DNA of 8,367 nucleotides, taken from assembly GCA_946613955.1 (NCBI GenBank), contig CAMOGC010000068.1:1-8367 (forward strand), given 5' to 3'. Shown in pieces: positions 1-4,947 of this stretch; the stretch's first letter is position 1; each line of letters begins with the position of its first letter. Origin of the DNA: an uncultured Clostridia bacterium. Its GTDB lineage: Bacteria > Bacillota_A > Clostridia > Christensenellales > Aristaeellaceae. The notes under the pieces were generated by a model, which searched no databases, was not told the origin of the DNA, and saw only the letters and a list, made by a program, of their open reading frames with translations. The translations under genes were made by a program, and so were the position numbers.

Positions 1-120
1 CTGCGGTTCGTCCGCGGGTTCGTCCGCCGGCTCGTCCGCGGGTTCATCCTGCGGCTCGTCCGCCGGCTCTTCTGTCGGCTCTTCTGTCGGTTCTTCTGTC
101 GGCTCCGCCGTCGGCGCCGC
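1..120 (-). repeat. 12-bp tandem repeat encoding acidic Pro tetrapeptides
   Basis: Ten consecutive 12-nt units start at position 1 in register with the coding frame of the minus-strand gene. Read on that strand they give AAPT, AEPT, EEPT, EEPT, EEPA, DEPQ, DEPA, DEPA, DEPA and DEPQ. Units differ mostly at third positions and at the first and last codons, so the array has diverged rather than being a fresh expansion. It probably continues beyond the left edge. It should form an extended, negatively charged wall or surface spacer. Confidence 0.85.
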
Positions 121-1167
121 GGTCACCTCGGGGGTTTCCGAGGTAAACACAACCGGCAGGGGCGTCGCCTCCGGCGCGGGGGTCTGGGTCTGTACCGGCA
201 GATCCTGAATGCTGACCGTCACAACCCGGTCCGTCTCCAGCCACTGATCCCCCACCAGGGTATGCAGCCGCACATCCCCGCTGTATCCGCTGGTGAGATG
301 CCAGTCCAGGCTCCACAGGGTATTCTCCGTATTGTCGGCCACCATCCGGCTGGTTTGCAGGATATTGCCCTCCCCGTCCACCAGGCGCACGTCCGCCACG
401 CCCTTCTCGGTCGTGATGGAAAAGGTCAGATCCGCCGGGGCGGTGGTCTCCGTCTCCCCGTTGACCAGGAAGGCGGTCACCGCGTGGGGACGGCTGCCGG
501 CGCTGTTAAAGAGGCTGCCGGCGAAGCCCCCGACGGTCTTCCGGATCGTTCCCGGCAGACCGTCGGCGTTTTCCGGAATCAGATTGACGCCCAGGATCAG
601 AAGCCCCAGCACCACCAGCACGATGACCAGAATCGTCAGCCATCGGCGGCCGCGGCGGGGCGGCTCCTCCTCCCGCGGCGGGCGGACGGGTCCCCTATCC
701 GCAGGCCTCGCGCCCCTGGCGCGGGTATCGCGGCCGGGCATTCCCGAGCCCTCCGGCCCGCGGCCCCGGGAGGGTTCAGCCCCCCGGATCCTGTTTTCCT
801 CCGCCATCCGGGCCCTTCCCTCTTCCGAAAGCCGGGGCCGCTGGGGCATGCCCATCCGGCCCGGCGCGTAGCCCACGCGCTCCCGGCTCTCCGGCCGCCC
901 GCTCTGATCCCCCAGGCGGATGCGGGAGACGGTGCCGGCGCGCGGCGGCGCTCCGGCCTCCCGCAGGGGGGCGCCGTTCAGCCGATTGGCCGCTTCCCGG
1001 GCGGTTTCGCTCTGTCCGGAAAGCACCGGGGGCCGATAGGAAGCGGGGCTTTCCGCCGGCGTTTCCTCCCGGTACCGGTCCGTTCGCCTTCTCCGGCCCG
1101 CCGGGGCGGCGGGAACGGAGCGGGTCGCTTCCTGCCCTTCAGGGAATCTTTCTTCCGTATCGTTCAC
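1..1167 (-). CDS. Single-pass membrane protein with disordered cytoplasmic N-terminus and Glu/Pro repeat tail (C-terminus off window)
   Basis: I do not recognise a named family. 389 codons are visible with no stop, so the 3' end lies beyond the left edge. The GTG start at 1167 is chosen because AAGGAG (1175-1180) sits 7 nt upstream and a good promoter lies further up. Residues 1-175 are rich in Arg, Pro, Gly and Glu, probably disordered, and begin MNDTEERFPEG. W176 is followed by one hydrophobic segment (about 177-197, LTILVIVLVVLG...), preceded by RRGRR, so the N-terminus should be cytoplasmic. Residues about 225-315 alternate polar and hydrophobic like a beta-sandwich (FLVNGETE, VRLVDGEG, WSLDWHLT); an Ig-like ectodomain is inference. 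From about residue 345 the chain is a Thr/Pro/Glu/Asp linker of tetrapeptide repeats. The architecture suggests an envelope protein whose linker presents a distal domain outside the window. Presence of the gene is well supported; function is unknown. Confidence 0.8.
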   Translation of the reverse strand, partial: MNDTEERFPEGQEATRSVPAAPAGRRRRTDRYREETPAESPASYRPPVLSGQSETAREAANRLNGAPLREAGAPPRAGTVSRIRLGDQSGRPESRERVGYAPGRMGMPQRPRLSEEGRARMAEENRIRGAEPSRGRGPEGSGMPGRDTRARGARPADRGPVRPPREEEPPRRGRRWLTILVIVLVVLGLLILGVNLIPENADGLPGTIRKTVGGFAGSLFNSAGSRPHAVTAFLVNGETETTAPADLTFSITTEKGVADVRLVDGEGNILQTSRMVADNTENTLWSLDWHLTSGYSGDVRLHTLVGDQWLETDRVVTVSIQDLPVQTQTPAPEATPLPVVFTSETPEVTAAPTAEPTEEPTEEPTEEPADEPQDEPADEPADEPADEPQ

Positions 1168-1247
1168 GTCTGTTCTCCTTTATCTCCGCGGTTTCCGGGC
1201 CGCCTCGGCGTCCGTCCGCCGCCTGTTTCTCTACTCGCGCACTCTGT

Positions 1248-1277
1248 ATTATATACCCAATTCCCCTTTTCTCACAA
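1248..1277 (-). promoter_or_regulatory. Sigma-A-type promoter for the leftmost membrane-protein gene
   Basis: On the minus strand, -35 TTGTGA (1272-1277) is followed by an 18-bp spacer and a perfect -10 TATAAT (1248-1253), inside an AT-rich island in otherwise GC-rich DNA. The predicted transcript start is near 1241, giving a leader of about 74 nt to the GTG at 1167. Confidence 0.6.
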
Positions 1278-1330
1278 CCCCCCGTTCTTTCTCCCCGGCA
1301 CCCCCGCTGGATTTTGGACGTCTTTGGGCC

Positions 1331-1336
1331 TATAAT
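1331..1336 (+). promoter_or_regulatory. Candidate -10 element for the radical SAM gene
   Basis: A perfect TATAAT lies 34 bp upstream of the TTG start on the plus strand, placing a transcript start near 1343. No convincing -35 is present: at 17 bp spacing the hexamer is TGGATT, and TTGGAC at 1314-1319 is too close. No extended -10 TGn is present. Position and strand fit, but an activator or a weak promoter would be implied. Confidence 0.35.
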
Positions 1337-1369
1337 GGAGGCATCCTTGAGGAAAAGGGAGGAAGGGTT

Positions 1370-2242
1370 TTGCGCTGTTCGCTCTGTCCCCGCCGCTGCG
1401 GGATCCGCCGGGAGGAGGCCGCCGGCTTCTGCGGCCTGGGGGAGGATATGCTGATTGCCCGGATCGCGCCCCATCTGTGGGAGGAGCCGCCGATTTCCGG
1501 GTCCCGGGGCACCGGCGCCGTCTTTTTCAGCGGCTGTACCCTGCGCTGCGCCTACTGCCAGAACGGCGAGATTTCCCATTTGAACCGGGGGCGCGTCTTT
1601 TCTCCCCGGGCGCTGGCCGACAGCCTCCGCCGCCTGGAAGAGATGGGCATGCAGTCGATCAGCTTCATTACCGGGACGCCCTTCGTGCCCCGGATTCTGG
1701 AAGCGCTGGAGCTGTACCGGCCCGCCCTTCCCCTGGTCTGGAACAGCTCCGGCTACGAAAGAGTGGAAACCCTCCGCTGCCTGGAGGGCGTCATCGACGT
1801 TTATCTGCCGGATCTGAAGCACTACACCGCCCGCGCGGGCGCGCTCTGCGCCGGCGCGCCGGACTATTTTGAGGCCGCCTCCGCCGCCGTGGAGGAGATG
1901 TGCCGCCAGACCGGGGCGCCCGTCTATAATGCCGAGGGGATCATGACCCGGGGAACGCTGATCCGCCATCTGATCCTCCCCTCCCTGACCGGGGAAAGCC
2001 TGAAGCTGCTGACCTGGATCCGGGACCGCCTGCCGGAGGGCATCCCCGTCAGCCTCATGCGCCAGTACGTTCCCATGAACGGCGTGGCCATTCCCGGGCT
2101 GACCCGCCCCGTCACGGATCGGGAATACCGCCGGGTGCGGGATCACATGCTCGCCCTGGGACTGCCCGGCTTTCTCCAGGAGCCGGATTCCGCCCAGAAG
2201 GATTTCGTCCCCGTCTTTAACCGGCCGGAAAGCTTTGTGTAA
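1370..2242 (+). CDS. Radical SAM protein, PflX / COG1313 family (putative pyruvate formate-lyase activase-like)
   Basis: This 290-residue protein belongs to the radical SAM enzymes often annotated as a putative pyruvate formate-lyase 1 activating enzyme. The true substrate of this branch is not established. Cys56, Cys60 and Cys63 form the CxxxCxxC motif that binds the SAM-cleaving 4Fe-4S cluster (GCTLRCAYCQN). An N-terminal set, Cys3, Cys6, Cys10 and Cys21 (CSLCPRRC...GFCG), is typical of COG1313 and may hold a second metal or cluster. Other family blocks are VDVYLPDLKHY (143-152 region), IRHLILP (198-204) and SLMRQYVP (228-235). The segment FITGTPFVP (99-107) differs from the TPTHFVP-like form I recall for the family. 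The TTG start is set by AGGGAGG at 1356-1362, 7 nt upstream, and by the family N-terminus. The gene is monocistronic, diverges from the left neighbour and converges on the division cluster. No glycyl radical enzyme is nearby. Confidence 0.92.
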   Translation: MRCSLCPRRCGIRREEAAGFCGLGEDMLIARIAPHLWEEPPISGSRGTGAVFFSGCTLRCAYCQNGEISHLNRGRVFSPRALADSLRRLEEMGMQSISFITGTPFVPRILEALELYRPALPLVWNSSGYERVETLRCLEGVIDVYLPDLKHYTARAGALCAGAPDYFEAASAAVEEMCRQTGAPVYNAEGIMTRGTLIRHLILPSLTGESLKLLTWIRDRLPEGIPVSLMRQYVPMNGVAIPGLTRPVTDREYRRVRDHMLALGLPGFLQEPDSAQKDFVPVFNRPESFV

Positions 2243-2288
2243 GACATATCCAGCTCCGCCCCTCCGGCGGGCCCCACCCCTTCCCGCG

Positions 2289-2386
2289 AAAGAACGCCGG
2301 AAAGCGATGGCCTTCCGCCCCGCCCGGGAAAGCGGGGCGCACGAAAAAGACCGCGCGAAAGCAGCTGCTTCCGCGCGGCGTTCTTT
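2289..2386. repeat. 98-bp segment bounded by 11-bp perfect inverted repeats
   Basis: AAAGAACGCCG (2289-2299) is the exact reverse complement of CGGCGTTCTTT (2376-2386). Between them lie two hairpins. One is CGCCCCGC/GCGGGGCG at 2316-2339, with an 8-nt loop. The other is the terminator stem at 2351-2378. The outer arms overlap the last 3 nt of the terminator stem and its T-tract, so the outer pairing competes with the full terminator stem. It could be a small palindromic or MITE-like repeat, an alternative RNA fold, or chance in GC-rich DNA. No matching target-site duplication is evident at the ends. Confidence 0.5.
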
Positions 2387-2389
2387 TTT
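2342..2389. terminator. Bidirectional Rho-independent terminator between convergent genes
   Basis: A 14-bp near-perfect inverted repeat (2351-2378: CCGCGCGAAAGCAG then CTGCTTCCGCGCGG, one mismatch) has a T-tract on both sides. On the plus strand it is followed by TTCTTTTTT (2381-2389) and ends the radical SAM transcript. On the minus strand it is followed by TCTTTTTCG (2350-2342) and ends the cluster transcript running from the right. It lies about 110 bp from each stop codon. Confidence 0.82.
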
Positions 2390-2468
2390 CCGCAAGCGCC
2401 TCCCGGGGACGGATCCCGCCACCCGCGGCGCTTCCTTCATTTCCGCAAGCGTCTCCCTGGACGGATCC
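2388..2468. repeat. Imperfect 28-bp direct repeat
   Basis: Copy 1 (2388-2416) and copy 2 (2441-2468) share TTCCGCAAGCG, then CTCCC, then GGACGGATCC, differing by about two substitutions and a one-base indel. The 24 bp between them are unrelated. The copies lie between the terminator and the stop of the acyltransferase-like gene, so they fall in the 3' untranslated region of the minus transcript. No function is recognised. Confidence 0.7.
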
Positions 2469-2490
2469 TCTTCGCTCCCCGGCCCGGACT

Positions 2491-3390
2491 TCAGGCCTGG
2501 GCGTTGACCTTGGGCACGTGATAGACCATATCCTCGTCATACCGGACGGATTCCGGCGGCGTTTCCAGCAGCTCCGGATGGTTCAGGCACCGGACCACAT
2601 CCGCGAAGAAGGCCGCGTAATGCGCGCCGGAGGTCACCCGCTCGTCCACCGTAACGCCGATGGGCAGCCACCTCTTCATCCGGGCCTTGCCCTCCGCGTC
2701 GGTCACCGCCTCCTTCAGGACGCTGCCCATGCCGAAAAAGGCGCTGACCGTCCCGAAGTTATAGATATGATGCCAGACATGGTGCAGGCCGATGGAGGCG
2801 TTGTTGGTAATGAACATGCCGCTGTACATCGGCAGCTCCATGATCAGGCTCTTCGGGGCCAGGCCGTATCGATCCAGCAGCCGGACCAGCCCCACCACCA
2901 GGTTCGCCAGCCCCGGCACCTTCAGCAGCGCGCCGGCCAGCTTCTGGACGAAATCGTCCCCGGAGCTGTCCTCCCCCCGGCTGGCCTCCACCGCCGCGAT
3001 CATCCGGTCCCGGACATCGAAAAGGGTATCCGTCGGATCAAACTCGATCCGGATGGTGGACTCCGGGCTGTCGTAATTGTCCGTTTCCTTCAGAATGGTA
3101 AAGGAGACGGAGCAGTTGTTCCGGGCGTAGTATTCCTTGTTCTTGATGAAGCGGTTGACTTCCGGGTGCTGGCTGATGCCGCGCACATAGGAGGCGACGA
3201 TGATCTGCATAAAGGTCACCTTCTGGCCCTCCCGGCTCTTCGCCGCGATATAGCGGGACAGCATCTCATAATCGAGCTTATGCTCCAGAAACACCTGCGC
3301 GTCGCACCGCATCGGCATCAGATAGGGCGTAATGGCGACGATGGGATCCACGCCCCTCAGCCGCCGCCCGTCCGGTCTGCGTCCAAACAT
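2491..3390 (-). CDS. Stand-alone 2-oxo-acid dehydrogenase E2 / CAT-fold acyltransferase homologue with altered active site
   Basis: The 299-residue chain covers only the E2 catalytic-domain fold (PF00198-like) and lacks lipoyl and peripheral-subunit-binding domains. Family blocks are MPMRCDAQVF (25-34), VTFMQIIVASYVRGISQHPEVNRF (58-81), ASIGLHHVWHHIYNFGTV (198-215) and a C-terminal DERVTSGAHYAAFF (249-262) followed by LNHPELL. In active E2 proteins that last motif is DHRxxDG, with a catalytic His and a supporting Asp. Here these are Glu250 and Ser254, so classical acyl transfer from CoA is doubtful. It may be a pseudoenzyme with a scaffold, sensor or different catalytic role. The ATG is preceded by GGAGGG 8 nt upstream, and the start lies only 17 nt after the divIVA stop, so translation is probably coupled within the division operon. 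No E1 or E3 gene is present. Fold assignment is firm; role is unknown. Confidence 0.85.
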   Translation of the reverse strand: MFGRRPDGRRLRGVDPIVAITPYLMPMRCDAQVFLEHKLDYEMLSRYIAAKSREGQKVTFMQIIVASYVRGISQHPEVNRFIKNKEYYARNNCSVSFTILKETDNYDSPESTIRIEFDPTDTLFDVRDRMIAAVEASRGEDSSGDDFVQKLAGALLKVPGLANLVVGLVRLLDRYGLAPKSLIMELPMYSGMFITNNASIGLHHVWHHIYNFGTVSAFFGMGSVLKEAVTDAEGKARMKRWLPIGVTVDERVTSGAHYAAFFADVVRCLNHPELLETPPESVRYDEDMVYHVPKVNAQA

Positions 3391-3407
3391 CCTGTAATCC
3401 CTCCGTC

Positions 3408-3887
3408 TCAGAACAGATCCGGCGCGGCCTTGTCCAGGGCTTCCTGCTGGGCCTGCAGCAGCGCCTCGAAGCTCTCCCGATACTTCGTCGCCGCGGCCTT
3501 CAGCTCCTCCAGCTCCCGGCTGATCGCGTCCCGCTCCTCGTTGATGCCGTCGAGCCGCTCGGTGGCCTCCGCCTCCGCCTTGGCGCGGATGGCCTCCGCG
3601 TCCTCCCGGGCCTTCTTCAGGGTTTCGTTCTTTACCTGCTGGGCCATTTCCAGAATCTCCCGGAAGCTGCTCTCGTCCTCGGCGCTCACGCCCACCGCCA
3701 CGGCCGGCGCCGCGGGGGTTTCGTGAACCACGGTGGTTTTCTGGCGAAGATCCTTGATTTCCGCCTCCATCCGTTCCATTTCGTCGCAGACCTCATCCAG
3801 AAATTCGTCCACTTCCTTGCGGTTGTATCCCCGGGTTTCGATGGCAAACTCCTTGCTGCTGATCACATCGACCGTAATGCGTTCCAT
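3408..3887 (-). CDS. divIVA: DivIVA, septum/pole-associated coiled-coil protein
   Basis: DivIVA binds negatively curved membrane at septa and poles and recruits division or polarity partners. The 159 residues match the usual length (B. subtilis about 164). The N-terminal membrane-binding domain (about 1-50) contains SSKEF (10-14) and RGYNRKEVDEFLDEV (19-33), the family signature, followed by a first coiled coil. An Ala/Pro/Val linker (about 55-68) separates it from a long charged coiled coil (about 72-152, KKAREDAEAIRAKAEAEA...). The residue before RGY is Thr18, where B. subtilis has the membrane-inserting Phe17, so tip anchoring may differ. AGGAGA at 3895-3900 is 7 nt from the ATG. The gene follows sepF by 72 nt without ylmG or ylmH in between, and is nearly contiguous with the acyltransferase-like gene. 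Confidence 0.93.
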   Translation of the reverse strand: MERITVDVISSKEFAIETRGYNRKEVDEFLDEVCDEMERMEAEIKDLRQKTTVVHETPAAPAVAVGVSAEDESSFREILEMAQQVKNETLKKAREDAEAIRAKAEAEATERLDGINEERDAISRELEELKAAATKYRESFEALLQAQQEALDKAAPDLF

Positions 3888-3931
3888 TGGGGGGTCTCCT
3901 TTCCTTCCGTTTCATTCATTATGCGCGTATT

Positions 3932-3956
3932 TTTTTCGCGGCCTCGCCGCGGAAAA
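3932..3956. other. Intercistronic hairpin between sepF and divIVA
   Basis: CGCGGC (3937-3942) pairs with GCCGCG (3946-3951) across a CTC loop. The stem can extend through a T-run on one side and an A-run on the other, up to 11 bp with one G-U. On the transcribed minus strand the hairpin is followed by A residues, not T, so it is not a normal terminator. An RNA stability or processing element, or simple folding, are the options. Confidence 0.45.
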
Positions 3957-3959
3957 TCC

Positions 3960-4862
3960 TCAGGAACCGTAGCCGCCGTAGGTACCGTAACCCCCGTAGG
4001 CGCCGTAGCCGCCGGCGGCGGCCGGCATGCTGCCGGTATAGGGGTTATAGCCCCGCCCCGTTTCCCCGGCGGGGTTTTCCCATCCCGCGGCGTTGGGGCT
4101 GCTCCGGCGCTCCCGGCGGGGAACATAGCCCTGCTCCACGGGGGCGGCCTGCGGCTGGGCGGCCGTATAGACGCCCCGATCCGGGTTGCTCCGCTGCTGT
4201 TCCGGCAGAATCTTGACCCCCGCGGGAGCGATCAGCACCGTCCCCGCGCTCGGAATCGTCCGGACGCTGCAGCCCAGGGTAAAGGCGGCGCCGGCCAGCA
4301 TGTCCTGGCACCGGATGCGCTCGCTCTCGCTGCCGATGGTATCCAGGGTCATGATCAGGGTTTCCCCGTTCTTCATGCATTCGATCGCTTCATAGCAGCT
4401 TCGCAGGGAGGTAATGGCCAGAATATGCTCCACATGGGTAAAGGTGCTGCCCGCGTCCGGCGCGTAGACCCCGGGCATGTAGGAAATATTGCTTCCCGGA
4501 GCGGGCTCCTCCGCCGGGACGCCCCATCCGCCCGGATTCTCCGCCGGCGGCACGCCCCAGCTTTCCTGCCGGGCCGCCTGGGCGGCGCCGTATCCGTATG
4601 GATCGGCGGCCTGGGTGTCGGAATAGGGAACGCCTCCGCCCATGGGGGGATTCATGCCCGTGAACCCCGTATGGGCGTAGGCCACCTGCGGGCGGCCGGC
4701 CTCGTACTCCGCCGCCTTTTCCCGGGCCAGCGCCTCTTCCTGTCGGTTTTTCCGCTGAACCGGCCGGTAGCAGCTGGTTCCTCCGTCCGGCCGGCGGGTT
4801 CCGCCGTTTCCTCCGAAGCTCAGCCTGCTTCTCAGCCAGTCCTGCAGATCCTTGAATACCAT
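3960..4862 (-). CDS. sepF: SepF cell-division protein, enlarged, with Gly/Tyr-rich C-terminal tail
   Basis: SepF tethers FtsZ to the membrane and assembles into rings at the division site. At 300 residues this one is about twice the usual size (B. subtilis about 150). Residues 1-16 (MVFKDLQDWLRSRLSF) form the expected amphipathic membrane-binding helix. Residues about 20-135 are a long Gly/Pro/Tyr-rich linker. The SepF core is about 139-220, with THVEHILAITS, CMKNGETLIMTLD, RCQDMLAGAAFTLGC and VLIAPAGVKIL. A further 77-residue extension ends in GGYGAYGGYGTYGGYGS. The ATG at 4862 is chosen over upstream in-frame codons because the family N-terminus begins there. AAGGAGG (4874-4880) lies 11 nt upstream, slightly long, beside a small hairpin at 4892-4905 that might modulate initiation. 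The gene starts 85 nt after the HlyD-like stop. Family assignment is firm; the tail function is unknown. Confidence 0.92.
   Translation of the reverse strand: MVFKDLQDWLRSRLSFGGNGGTRRPDGGTSCYRPVQRKNRQEEALAREKAAEYEAGRPQVAYAHTGFTGMNPPMGGGVPYSDTQAADPYGYGAAQAARQESWGVPPAENPGGWGVPAEEPAPGSNISYMPGVYAPDAGSTFTHVEHILAITSLRSCYEAIECMKNGETLIMTLDTIGSESERIRCQDMLAGAAFTLGCSVRTIPSAGTVLIAPAGVKILPEQQRSNPDRGVYTAAQPQAAPVEQGYVPRRERRSSPNAAGWENPAGETGRGYNPYTGSMPAAAGGYGAYGGYGTYGGYGS
3967..4020 (-). repeat. 9-bp tandem repeat encoding the SepF Gly/Tyr tail
   Basis: On the plus strand five CCGTANNNN units (3967, 3976, 3985, 3994, 4003) are followed by a degenerate sixth. On the coding strand each gives an X-Tyr-Gly-type tripeptide. 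The units are in frame, so slippage would change tail length without breaking the gene. Confidence 0.75.
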
Positions 4863-4947
4863 GGTATCGGTTGCCTCCTTGCGGGATCGGCGGCGCACCG
4901 GCGCCCCCTTCCGCTTCTGTCGATTTTGGGAATGTTTTCGCTCCGCC

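Noticed and set aside
262..1335. Long plus-strand open frames over the leftmost gene
   Set aside because: They are GC-rich frame shadows of the minus-strand membrane protein, which has a ribosome binding site, promoter, TM segment and in-frame repeats.
1139..2440. 433-codon minus-strand open frame
   Set aside because: It overlaps the unmistakable PflX-type radical SAM gene on the opposite strand and lacks any family signature.
2388..2468. CRISPR-like repeat pair
   Set aside because: Only two imperfect copies with a single 24-bp spacer, no further units, and no cas genes nearby.
2518..3726. 402-codon plus-strand open frame
   Set aside because: It runs antisense across both the acyltransferase-like gene and divIVA. 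Its translation is low-complexity His/Gln/Arg-rich with no family features, and it crosses a real gene boundary.
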